Shown in pieces: positions 39,864 to 47,350 of a DNA stretch of 64,000 nucleotides. The DNA is from Comamonas terrae. GTDB taxonomy: Bacteria > Pseudomonadota > Gammaproteobacteria > Burkholderiales > Burkholderiaceae_C. The stretch's first letter is position 1. Each line of letters opens with the position of its first letter. The notes below the pieces were generated by a model. It was not told the DNA's origin. It saw nothing but the letters and a program-made list of their open reading frames with translations, and ran no database searches. Location of the stretch: positions 124,001 through 188,000 of the forward strand of contig NZ_BCNT01000003.1 in assembly GCF_001544075.1 (NCBI RefSeq), read 5' to 3'. The translations under genes and the position numbers were made by a program.

Positions 39864-40757
39864 ATGACGATGCCCTTGTATGCCCTGGTCGTCCTGATCT
39901 GGGGTTCGACCTGGATTGCCCTGAAGATGCAGCTGGGCGCAGTGCCCGTGGAGCTGTCCATTGCCTACCGCTTCGGCCTGGCGGCCCTGGTGCTGTTTGC
40001 CTGGCTGCTGCTGACGCGCCAGTGGCGCGTGCCGCGCGGTGCGGCCGTGCCCCGCGTGCTGGGCCAGGGGCTGTGCCTGTTCAGCCTGAACTTCGTCTGC
40101 TTCATGCATGCCAGCGAGACCCTGGCCAGCGGCCTGGCCGCCGTGGTGTTCTCCAGCGCCAGCATCTGGAATGCGCTGCTGGCGCGCCTCCTTTACGGGC
40201 GCCGGCTGGCGCCCCATGTGCTGGCCGGCAGCGTGCTGGGCCTGGCAGGCCTGGCCGTGCTGTTCTGGCCCGAGCTGCAGCAGGGTGGGCAGGCAAGCTG
40301 GCAGGGGCTGGCCTGGGCGCTGGGCGGCACACTGTGCTTTTCCTGCGGCAACATGCTCTCGGCCTCGCTGCAGGCCCTGGGCTACCGGCCGCTGCACACC
40401 AATGCCTGGGGCATGCTGGCCGGCACGCTGCTGCTGGCCGGCTATGCGCTGGCGGCCGGGCTGCCCTGGACTTTCGATGCCAGCTGGCGCTATGCGGGCG
40501 CACTGGTCTATCTGGCCGTTCCGGGCTCGGTGATCGCCTTTACTGCCTATCTCACGCTGGTGGGGCGGCTGGGGCCCGAGAAGGCCGCCTATGCCACGGT
40601 GCTGTTTCCCATCGTGGCGCTCAATATTTCGGCCGTGGCCGAAGGCTACCAGTGGACGCCGCCGGGCGTGCTGGGCCTGCTGCTGGCGATGGCCGGCAAT
40701 GTGCTGGTGTTCAGGCCGCCGCGCTGGCTGCAGACGGCTGGTTTGCAAAAAGCATAG
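39864..40757 (+). CDS. EamA/DMT-superfamily transporter
   Basis: Inner-membrane protein (297 aa) with ten hydrophobic segments in two EamA repeats. The N-terminus ALVVLIWGSTWIALKMQLG and the start of the second half LAWALGGTLCFSCGNMLSA are typical of drug/metabolite exporters. The substrate is unknown. No good ribosome site stands before the ATG; an ATG two codons in is an alternative. Divergent from an AraC-type regulator. Confidence 0.88.
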   Translation: MTMPLYALVVLIWGSTWIALKMQLGAVPVELSIAYRFGLAALVLFAWLLLTRQWRVPRGAAVPRVLGQGLCLFSLNFVCFMHASETLASGLAAVVFSSASIWNALLARLLYGRRLAPHVLAGSVLGLAGLAVLFWPELQQGGQASWQGLAWALGGTLCFSCGNMLSASLQALGYRPLHTNAWGMLAGTLLLAGYALAAGLPWTFDASWRYAGALVYLAVPGSVIAFTAYLTLVGRLGPEKAAYATVLFPIVALNISAVAEGYQWTPPGVLGLLLAMAGNVLVFRPPRWLQTAGLQKA

Positions 40758-40840
40758 CTGTCCTCGCGCACCGATATTTGGCTTCCAACAGCTTCATATC
40801 CGAAGCCCAATGAATAACAGCGCTGCCAGCTATCAATTCA
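40751..40840. repeat. Composite inverted repeat between EamA gene and moaE
   Basis: Outer arms ATAGCTG / CAGCTAT and inner GCGC / GCGC, enclosing an inner stem TTGGCTTC / GAAGCC-C-AA. It has the same outer arms as the element after dnaB (57465-57553) and appears built from two facing copies of the dispersed repeat. Confidence 0.55.
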
Positions 40841-40845
40841 TAGAG

Positions 40846-41304
40846 TTACTTCCAGCGCGCCAGCGCGTGTTCGTCGCTCACGCGCGCATCGACCCAGCGC
40901 GCGCCCTGTTCCGTCTGCTCCTTTTTCCAGAACGGCGCCAGGGACTTGAGGTAGTCCATGATGTATTCGCAGGCCTCGAATGATTTGCCGCGGTGCGCGC
41001 TGGTCACGGCCACGAGCACGATCTGGTCCATGGGCTGCAGCAGGCCGATGCGGTGGATGACGCGCGCGCCGTAGATGCCGAAGCGCTGCACGGCTTCGTC
41101 GATGATGGCCTCGATGGATTTTTCGGTCATGCCCGGGTAGTGCTCCAGCTCCATGCTGGAGACGGCATCGCCCTCGTTGCGGTCGCGCACCGTGCCCACG
41201 AAGCTGCAGACGGCGCCCACGCGCGCATCGCCCGCGCGCAAGGCGGCAATCTCGGCCGAGAGGTCGAAGTCCTGGGTCTGGATGGAAACACGCGAGGCAG
41301 TCAT
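40846..41304 (-). CDS. moaE: Molybdopterin synthase catalytic subunit MoaE
   Basis: Large subunit (152 aa) of molybdopterin synthase; it inserts two sulfurs from the thiocarboxylated MoaD C-terminus into the pterin precursor. Family marks are CSFVGTVRDRNEG, the central LEHYPGM, HRIGLL and the active-site region HRGKSFEACEYIMDYLK with SLAPFWKKE. The frame is open upstream to 41367, but the ATG at 41304 gives the usual length. Its partner moaD is not adjacent; it lies at 45836. Confidence 0.96.
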   Translation of the reverse strand: MTASRVSIQTQDFDLSAEIAALRAGDARVGAVCSFVGTVRDRNEGDAVSSMELEHYPGMTEKSIEAIIDEAVQRFGIYGARVIHRIGLLQPMDQIVLVAVTSAHRGKSFEACEYIMDYLKSLAPFWKKEQTEQGARWVDARVSDEHALARWK

Positions 41305-41357
41305 GCCCGCATTGTCGCAGGCCTGCATGGACACATGGGCCGCATTAGCATTGCGCC

Positions 41358-41612
41358 ATGGCCACACAAACCATCAATTTGCCGGAGTACACGCTGTACC
41401 CCTCGCCGCGCAACGAGCACCGGATGATTTTCGAATTCCAGCTCTTTGTGCCCTACCCTTATGAGCTGATCCACCTGCCCGACTACAACTTCAAGGGCAG
41501 GGCCACGCTGTTCGCCGCGCACCGCAAGCATGACAACAAGTCGGGCCAGCTCATCACCTGCGAGCTGGCCGAGGACCTGGCTCGCTTCGAGCGCCTGTTC
41601 GAGCCCAGCTGA
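41358..41612 (+). CDS. Conserved hypothetical protein (84 aa)
   Basis: A short soluble protein beginning MATQTINLPEYTLYPSPRNE, with an aromatic-rich middle (FEFQLFVPYPYELIHLPDYN). No domain is recognised. It is divergent from moaE with a 53-nt gap and precedes the next small gene by 11 nt, so the two are probably one operon. Confidence 0.6.
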   Translation: MATQTINLPEYTLYPSPRNEHRMIFEFQLFVPYPYELIHLPDYNFKGRATLFAAHRKHDNKSGQLITCELAEDLARFERLFEPS

Positions 41613-41623
41613 GGAGCCGCGCG

Positions 41624-41947
41624 ATGGACGACACCAGCCAGATCCAGCCCCCGCCCAGCTTTGCCGAGCTGTTCCGCACCCGCAGCGGCAAGCTTTCGGC
41701 CCCCATCGGCGAGGTGGTGGCCCGCTACGAGCTGTGCGAAGACCTGGCCTGCCATCTCGTAGAGCAGGCTCAGACCCTGTACCACTCGGGCAACTCCTCC
41801 GAGGAGCAGGTGCTGCTGGGCATGCATGCCGGCCTGGCCGCCGAAGGCTCGGTGGTCAGCCCGCCCGAGGCCGGCTGGATCGTGCAGCGCCTGGCCGAGC
41901 TGCTGGAGTGGCGTGCGCCGCAATTGCCAACCATCGACCCGGAATAA
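41624..41947 (+). CDS. Conserved hypothetical protein (107 aa)
   Basis: A small acidic helical protein (marks PPSFAELFRTRSGKLSAP, RYELCEDLACHLVEQAQ, VQRLAELLEW). I recall close relatives in Comamonadaceae carrying the name 'ATPase with chaperone activity', but there is no Walker motif here to support that. It follows the 84-aa gene by 11 nt and ends before a terminator. Confidence 0.65.
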   Translation: MDDTSQIQPPPSFAELFRTRSGKLSAPIGEVVARYELCEDLACHLVEQAQTLYHSGNSSEEQVLLGMHAGLAAEGSVVSPPEAGWIVQRLAELLEWRAPQLPTIDPE

Positions 41948-41949
41948 GA

Positions 41950-42002
41950 TTCAAATCAGCCTCAAACGCTTACTCATAAAGCGCAAGCAGCTATAAAAAC
42001 AA
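41950..42002. repeat. Intergenic palindromic repeat, copy C
   Basis: CAAATCAGCCTC, then CGCTT / AAGCG stem with a 7-nt loop, then GCAAGCAGCTATAAAAAC. Directly before the terminator at 42003. Confidence 0.7.
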
Positions 42003-42034
42003 AAGCCGTGCAGTTTCCACCGCACGGCTTTTTT
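42003..42034. terminator. Bidirectional terminator
   Basis: Stem AAGCCGTGC / GCACGGCTT, with runs of A before and T after, between two convergent genes (stops at 41947 and 42050). Confidence 0.85.
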
Positions 42035-42049
42035 CATGGGAGAGGCAGA

Positions 42050-42400
42050 TCAGGCCTCTCCCGCCTGCGCAGCCTTCCAACCCGCGTAGCGGTCCAGCAT
42101 GCGCTGCACCTGCCCGTGCGTCCATTCGCCGCCCTTGGCCGCCGCAATGCCGCGTGCGTTGAGTTCGGCCGCCATGGCGCGATGGGTCAGGCCCTGGGCC
42201 TGCAGCTCGGCAAACAAGGCCTCGTGCTGCTTGGCAAAGGCGTCGGCCGCCGATTTGCGCCTTTCCACCGTGGCGCGGATATTGGCCGCGCCGGCCGTTC
42301 CGAGCCTGACGCCGCGCGCGCGGGCTTCGGACAGGGCCTGGCGCGTGCGCGCGCTGATCTCGGCATTGACGGCGTGGGTGGAGGTTTTCTTTTCGCTCAT
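42050..42400 (-). CDS. Recombinase-tail-like small protein
   Basis: A 116-aa protein resembling only the C-terminal DNA-binding part of serine recombinases: ISARTRQALSEARARGVRLG, a helical linker, then LTHRAMAAELNARGIAAAKG and WTHGQVQRMLDR, which look like a helix-turn-helix. No catalytic resolvase domain is present here or upstream in any frame. Its ATG overlaps the stop of the AtoE-type transporter gene as ATGA, so the two are likely co-translated. It may be a DNA-binding regulator; that is inferred. The frame is open into the transporter gene, but there it is only a shadow. Confidence 0.7.
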   Translation of the reverse strand: MSEKKTSTHAVNAEISARTRQALSEARARGVRLGTAGAANIRATVERRKSAADAFAKQHEALFAELQAQGLTHRAMAAELNARGIAAAKGGEWTHGQVQRMLDRYAGWKAAQAGEA

Positions 42401-43821
42401 GGCATGACGGGCGGGATATAGCTCAGGGTCTGGCCCAGGAACCATAGCAGGAACAGCACCAGCGGGATATGCACCAGCAGCTGCACAAAGCTGAAGCCGA
42501 CCAGATCGCGCGCCTTCAAGCCCAGCACACCCAGCAGCGGCAGCATGTAGAAGGGGTTGATCAGATTGGGCAGCGCCTCGGCCGCGTTGTAGATCTGCAC
42601 GGCCCAGCCCAGGTGGTAGTGCAGGTCGTTGGCCACCTGCATCACATAGGGCGCCTCGATGATCCACTTGCCGCCGCCCGAGGGCAGGAAAAAGCCCAGC
42701 ACGGCCGAGTACACGCCCATGAGCAGCGCATAGGTGTCGTGCGACGCCACCTGCGTGAAAAAGGTGGAGATGTGGTGGGCGATGGTGGCCCCGTCCGCGC
42801 CCTTGACCTCGGTCATGATGGCCGCGATGGCGCCGTACAGCGGGAACTGGATCAGCACGCCCGTGGTGGTGGGCACCGCGCGCGAGACCGCGTCGAGGAA
42901 GCTGCGCGGGCGCCAGTGCAGCAGCGCGCCCACCATCAGAAAGATCAGGTTGTAGGTATTCAGCCCCGAGATCGCCTGGATGAAGGGCTTGCTGCGGAAC
43001 TCCTCCACCATCCAGCCCGCGGCCAGCAGCACCAGGAAGATGATGAGCAGCGGGCTGTATTCCAGCCACTCGCCAGGGCGCGTGGGCCGGGCCACGGAAT
43101 GCACTTCCACGGCAGTGTCCACCTCGCAGCTGGCCGCGTCGCGCGCATTGCGGTCGCTGGGCGCGGTGACATAGGCCACGACGATGGAGGCGACCATGAG
43201 CACGGCCAGCATGGCCCCCGACTGCCACATGAAGATGGTCTGCGTGAACGGAATCACGCCGGTGATGTTCAGAATGCCCGCGGGCAGGCTGGCCGGGTTG
43301 GCCTGCAGCTGCGCGGCCGAGGACGAGATGCCCAGCGCCCACACGGCGCCCAGGCCCAGATAGGCGGCGGCGCCCGCGGCGCGGTAGTCCATCTTCAGGT
43401 CGGTGCGGCGCGCCAGCGCCTTGACCAGCAGCCCGCCGAAGACCAAGCTCAGGCCCCAGTTGAGCAGCGAAGCCGTCATGGACACAAAAGCCACCCAGGC
43501 CACGGCCGTGCGTCCGTTGCCCGGCACGCGCGCCAGCGCCTCGATCAGCCGGGACGCCGGCCTGGAACTGGCCACCACATAGCCGCCGATCACCACGAAA
43601 GCCATCTGCATGGTGAAGGGAATCAGGCTCCAGAAGCCCTTGCCGAAGGCCTTGCTGGTCTCCTGCGCCGGCACGCCGATCGCAAAGGCCGCCAGCACCA
43701 CGATGAAGATGCCGACCACGGCGAACACCCAGGAATCGGGGAACCACTTTTCCGCCCAGCTCGCACAGCGCATGGCAAAGCGCGCCGAGCGGGTCTCCTC
43801 CATATTGACGTGAGTTGTCAT
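42397..43821 (-). CDS. Short-chain fatty acid transporter (AtoE/TIGR00366-like)
   Basis: Inner-membrane protein (474 aa) with about 12 hydrophobic segments. Marks are KWFPDSWVFAVVGIFIVVL near the start, PFTMQMAFVVIGGYVVASS, and the conserved late stretch FLPSGGGKWIIEAPYVMQ. The family (E. coli AtoE) is thought to take up short-chain fatty acids. The ATG at 43821 is the best start; the frame runs open to 44085. Unlike in ato operons, no CoA-transferase or thiolase gene is near. Confidence 0.87.
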   Translation of the reverse strand: MTTHVNMEETRSARFAMRCASWAEKWFPDSWVFAVVGIFIVVLAAFAIGVPAQETSKAFGKGFWSLIPFTMQMAFVVIGGYVVASSRPASRLIEALARVPGNGRTAVAWVAFVSMTASLLNWGLSLVFGGLLVKALARRTDLKMDYRAAGAAAYLGLGAVWALGISSSAAQLQANPASLPAGILNITGVIPFTQTIFMWQSGAMLAVLMVASIVVAYVTAPSDRNARDAASCEVDTAVEVHSVARPTRPGEWLEYSPLLIIFLVLLAAGWMVEEFRSKPFIQAISGLNTYNLIFLMVGALLHWRPRSFLDAVSRAVPTTTGVLIQFPLYGAIAAIMTEVKGADGATIAHHISTFFTQVASHDTYALLMGVYSAVLGFFLPSGGGKWIIEAPYVMQVANDLHYHLGWAVQIYNAAEALPNLINPFYMLPLLGVLGLKARDLVGFSFVQLLVHIPLVLFLLWFLGQTLSYIPPVMP

Positions 43822-44279
43822 GAGTTCAACGCTTTCTTGCTTAAAGAAGCGCTGCATTCTCTGCAACGAAAGTCGCCACCGCGACAAAAATACCCATGGG
43901 TTAACCCTGGTAGGTAGTCCCACGGTCGGGATGGAGCTTTCTTGTGTGCTGGGTGCTGGCGGGAAGAGGCCTGACGATAGACGATCTGGGCGGTACGGCG
44001 CCCAGGTCATAGAGAGTGTTGCCTTGGAAACGTGTCTCTGCTGCGATTGGACAGAGTTGGCTTGATGGCGGCATTCGACCCTCAACTGTCATTCAGCTAA
44101 AACTCGCAAAGCTGTCACCGGATTGGGAACGATCAATGGAATGGCCCAACTTCGTGTGCAAGCTATAGTGTTTCAAACGAATACACTCGCTGGACCGATC
44201 CAGTAACCATGCGGTGTGCAACAAGGGAGGGCTGAGGGCTTGATGGCTGAATTTGGTACTGTATTTTTATGCAGTGAAC
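43822..44279. other. Gene-free interval (458 nt) with a palindromic operator candidate
   Basis: Divergent gap between the AtoE-type gene and the orphan gene. It contains the palindrome GGGTTAACCC at 43898-43907, flanked by a partly symmetrical TACC/GGTA, about 80 nt upstream of the transporter start. The right half is AT-richer than the surrounding genes. Short frames here have no recognisable product. Confidence 0.45.
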
Positions 44280-45500
44280 ATGTCACCAAACGAAGCTGCA
44301 AGCCCCTTGCAGTATTTTCTGCATACCAATTTAGAAAACAAGCGCCAGATATGGTCCGCGGCTGTGAGGCCTCATTCAGCGCAAAGCAGTATTCGGCAGA
44401 TGAACACATTGCAATCTGACCTTCGTATAGACGCTGAATGGATAGCACTCAGCGCTTTTCGCGAGCTTCTGAAGATTTCGACCAAAGGCAGCATGTCGAA
44501 GTCTACTTACGCGGAAGCGTTTGATTTCGGCGCAGCCCTCTACCCAGCACTCCTAGGTAGTGAATCAAGCATTCTTCGTCAGGCGAATGAATCAAACACC
44601 GCACGTGAATACCGGCAACGGGCAAGATTGAAGAGCGAAGCAGTCGGCAGTCTGATTCACCCTCTTAGCTTGCTTGACGCCGATATTTCAGAACTCCAGC
44701 AACTACTTGATTTAGCCAAAAGGTCCAAAGAGAAAGGACGAGTCGATCAATTGAAAAATCGGCTCAAGACGCTCCGCCGAGCGAGAGACGAGATTGCCCC
44801 TCAGGGTCACACCGAAACTCAACTAATTGCGCGGGATACAAGCGCGTTTCCGGCAGGGCTCCCAACACTCGGAAATGGTAAGGGTTATAAAGCCTTCGAG
44901 CTTCCCGATGGCAACGCACTTCGCGTGCATGTCTTTCATCCCGACAAACCTGAACACGTGTCTGGAGCGGACGTTCTATACGAGCGACATGATCCATTAA
45001 CCGATAGCGCCACACTAGTGTTTGTGCAGTACAAAATTTGGGAGAAGCAGAGTCTCAGTCTAAATGATCCTCGCATGCAGGCACAGCTGATGAAACTCAA
45101 GTCCGTAGTCTGTGACGGCGGCCTGTGCTCCATCGACAGTGTGAACACTCCTTACCGATTTCCCCACTGCGCTGCATTCTTGCGACCCACTGACAAACTT
45201 CAGAATCCGGACCAAAAGTTGATCAGCAGCGGCGAGCATCTTCCGATCTGCCGAATTGAAGAGTGCACAAAGACGAATCGCTTTAATACACCCGTGCTTG
45301 ATTTTGAAGGAATTCGCCGAACGTCCTTGTCGGGAACTGCATTCGAATACATGTTCACCTACAACAAGGTCGGATCGCGACCTGTTCCGTACGAAGAACT
45401 GGAGCAGCTATATCAACGCCTCAGCATAATGGCAGAGCCTGGCAATCTGCTTGTTCACGCACAGGAGTTCGAACTTGCGTTCGATGACGATGATGCCTAA
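44280..45500 (+). CDS. Orphan protein of unknown function, nuclease-like residues
   Basis: A 406-aa soluble protein whose DNA looks clearly less GC-rich than its neighbours. The first ~175 residues are mainly helical, with a likely coiled coil at about 130-172. The second half has Glu179, Asp231 (SGADVLYE) and Q250-x-K252 (LVFVQYKIWE) on predicted strands, the pattern of PD-(D/E)XK nucleases, plus two C-x4-C pairs (C278/C283 and C324/C329). I recall unnamed proteins with the same VQYK, CDxGLC and VHAQEF stretches in other proteobacteria, often in variable regions. A nuclease or defence role is inferred only. A start at 44253 is possible. Confidence 0.72.
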   Translation: MSPNEAASPLQYFLHTNLENKRQIWSAAVRPHSAQSSIRQMNTLQSDLRIDAEWIALSAFRELLKISTKGSMSKSTYAEAFDFGAALYPALLGSESSILRQANESNTAREYRQRARLKSEAVGSLIHPLSLLDADISELQQLLDLAKRSKEKGRVDQLKNRLKTLRRARDEIAPQGHTETQLIARDTSAFPAGLPTLGNGKGYKAFELPDGNALRVHVFHPDKPEHVSGADVLYERHDPLTDSATLVFVQYKIWEKQSLSLNDPRMQAQLMKLKSVVCDGGLCSIDSVNTPYRFPHCAAFLRPTDKLQNPDQKLISSGEHLPICRIEECTKTNRFNTPVLDFEGIRRTSLSGTAFEYMFTYNKVGSRPVPYEELEQLYQRLSIMAEPGNLLVHAQEFELAFDDDDA

Positions 45501-45583
45501 CTCGGTGGTCAAGCTGAAACAATAGGCTGAGCCTGTTGACTCCCTTTGCTTCGCTGTGACGCAGCTTACTGCGAGCGTTGAGA
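45495..45583 (+). other. attC-like site at the end of the orphan gene (weak)
   Basis: GCCTAAC, a full match to the integron R'' box, overlaps the stop codon of the orphan gene. GTTGAGA (six of seven bases of the core site) lies 76 nt further. An AAGCTG / CAGCTT pair lies between them at plausible L-box distance. Overall symmetry is poor and no integrase is present. Confidence 0.22.
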
Positions 45584-45835
45584 GTCTGCTTTCACGGTCC
45601 ATCATTGGCTGCTTTTGGCCGATTCCAGCCCATCACCATACCTAGCCACAAACCGATCACGCCTGCATTCCAGGTGGCATAAAACCGAAACGCCCGTCAT
45701 CTCTGGAATAAAAAAAGCGCTCACCAGGAGCGCTTTTTTTATTGGCAGGTAGAACCGCAGTGCTGTCGGCAATTCACTGCCCTGCCGGCCCCTGCAGATC
45801 CGAGGCGGTAGCAGGCGCGTTGCAGACACGCGGTT
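45501..45835. other. Gene-free interval (335 nt)
   Basis: Between the orphan gene and moaD, which converge. It holds the attC-like segment, non-coding sequence of mixed composition, and the bidirectional terminator at 45709-45740. No protein of credible length is seen. Confidence 0.5.
45709..45740. terminator. Bidirectional terminator
   Basis: Stem AGCGCTC / GAGCGCT with a 5-nt loop, seven A on the left and seven T on the right. It serves the orphan gene (plus) and moaD (minus). Confidence 0.9.
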
Positions 45836-46102
45836 TCACCCCCCCGTCACCGGCGGGAAAAACGCCACTTCGTCGCCGCTGCGGATTTCGGCATCGCCAT
45901 CGCACATGGCCTGGTTCAGCGCCATGCGTACGGCCTTGCCGTGGGTGAGCGCGGCAGCGGCGGCGCCGCTCTGGGCCATCAGTTCCTCGCGCAGCGCGCC
46001 CACGGTGGCGGCCGCAGTCTGCAGCGTGGCGCTGCCCGTGCCCATGGCTTCGCGGATGGAGGCGAAATAGCGCACGGTGATCGTCTTCAAATTCGTCGTC
46101 AT
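45836..46102 (-). CDS. moaD: Molybdopterin synthase sulfur carrier subunit MoaD
   Basis: Ubiquitin-like small subunit (88 aa) of molybdopterin synthase. It ends in the required Gly-Gly (FFPPVTGG), which is thiocarboxylated and donates sulfur with MoaE. The N-terminus TVRYFASIREAMG is typical. The start overlaps the moeA stop by 4 nt (ATGA), so moeA-moaD are coupled. Confidence 0.96.
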   Translation of the reverse strand: MTTNLKTITVRYFASIREAMGTGSATLQTAAATVGALREELMAQSGAAAAALTHGKAVRMALNQAMCDGDAEIRSGDEVAFFPPVTGG

Positions 46103-47346
46103 GCCATCAGCTCCGCAAAAGGAATGAAGCGCACGGTATCGCCCTCGGCGATCGTGGTGCCGGCCGGGTTGTCCACCACGCCGTCGCCCCAGGCAGCCGA
46201 GGTCAGCACGCCCGAACTCTGGTTGCCAAACAGTTCCAGCCCGCCCCGCTCGTTGTAGCGCACGCGCAGGAATTCGCGGCGGCGGTCGGCCTTGGGCAGG
46301 GCGAAGTCGGCGCGCGCGGGCATGCCGCGCGGCAGCACGTTGTCCACGCCCTGCAGGCGCAGCAGGAAGGGCCGCACCAGCACCTGGAAGGTCACGAAGC
46401 TGGAGACCGGATTGCCCGGCAGGCCGATGAAGTGGGCAAAGCCCGCGCCCTCCTCGCTGCGGTTGACGCGGCCGTAGGCAAAGGGCTTGCCGGGCTTGAT
46501 GTCGATCTGCCACAGGTCAAGCTGGCCTAGCTGCTGCACGGCGGGCTTGATATGGTCTTCCTCGCCCACCGAGACGCCGCCGCTGGTGACGATCAGGTCA
46601 TGGCCGGCGGCCGCCCGGGCCAGGGCGTCGATGGTGGCCTGGCGGTCGTCGGGGACGATGCCCAGGTCCGTCACCTCGCAGCCCATGCGCAGCAGCAGCG
46701 CGCGCAGGAAGAAGCGGTTGCTGTTGTAGATGCTGCCGGGCTTCATGTCCTGCGGGGCCACGGTACCGGGCATGACCAGTTCGTCGCCCGTGGAAAACAG
46801 GGCCACGCGCGGCTTGCGCGCCACCTGCAGGCGGGCAAATCCCATGCTGGCGGCCAGGCCCAGGTGGGCGGGCGTGAGGCGCGTGCCGGCGGCAATCACC
46901 GTCGCGCCCAGGGTGATGTCCTCGCCGGCGCGGCGAATCCACTGGCCGGCCTGGGGCAGGGCCTTGATGCGCACGCGGCCGTCTTCCAGCACTTCGCAGT
47001 CTTCCTGCATGACCACGGCGTCGGCGCCGGCGGGCACGGGCGCGCCCGTGAAGATGCGGGCCACCGAGGCCGGGGCCAGGGGCGCGGGCGAGGTGCCGGC
47101 CGGAATGCGCTGGGAAACGGGCAAGGGCAGATCGGCTTCCCAATCGGCCGCGCGCAGGGCATAGCCGTCCATGGCCGAGTTGTCCTGGGGCGGCACCTGC
47201 AGCGGCGAGACGGCGTCCTGCAGCAGCACGCGGCCGTCGGCATCGAAGGTGTCCACCAGCTCCACGTCGGGCCGGGCCTGGGCATGCGCCAGCAGCTCCT
47301 GCAGGGCCTGGTCCAGGGGTTTGAGCGGTTTTCTCTGAACTTGCAT
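46099..47346 (-). CDS. moeA: Molybdopterin molybdenumtransferase MoeA
   Basis: Inserts molybdate into adenylylated molybdopterin (415 aa). Family marks are PPQDNSAMDGYALRAADW, RIFTGAPVPAGADAVVMQED, the MPT-binding domain with ALFSTGDELVMPG, VTSGGVSVGEEDHIKPA and LPGNPVSSFVTFQVLVRP. The ATG at 47346 gives MQVQRKPLKPLDQALQ and is preferred to the open frame upstream. It lies 4 nt after mobB. Confidence 0.97.
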   Translation of the reverse strand: MQVQRKPLKPLDQALQELLAHAQARPDVELVDTFDADGRVLLQDAVSPLQVPPQDNSAMDGYALRAADWEADLPLPVSQRIPAGTSPAPLAPASVARIFTGAPVPAGADAVVMQEDCEVLEDGRVRIKALPQAGQWIRRAGEDITLGATVIAAGTRLTPAHLGLAASMGFARLQVARKPRVALFSTGDELVMPGTVAPQDMKPGSIYNSNRFFLRALLLRMGCEVTDLGIVPDDRQATIDALARAAAGHDLIVTSGGVSVGEEDHIKPAVQQLGQLDLWQIDIKPGKPFAYGRVNRSEEGAGFAHFIGLPGNPVSSFVTFQVLVRPFLLRLQGVDNVLPRGMPARADFALPKADRRREFLRVRYNERGGLELFGNQSSGVLTSAAWGDGVVDNPAGTTIAEGDTVRFIPFAELMA

Positions 47347-47350
47347 TCGC

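Noticed and set aside
42050-43747. 565-aa open frame joining the recombinase-tail protein to an upstream segment
   Set aside because: The upstream part is only the AtoE gene in another frame. The real start is the ATG at 42400, which overlaps the AtoE stop.
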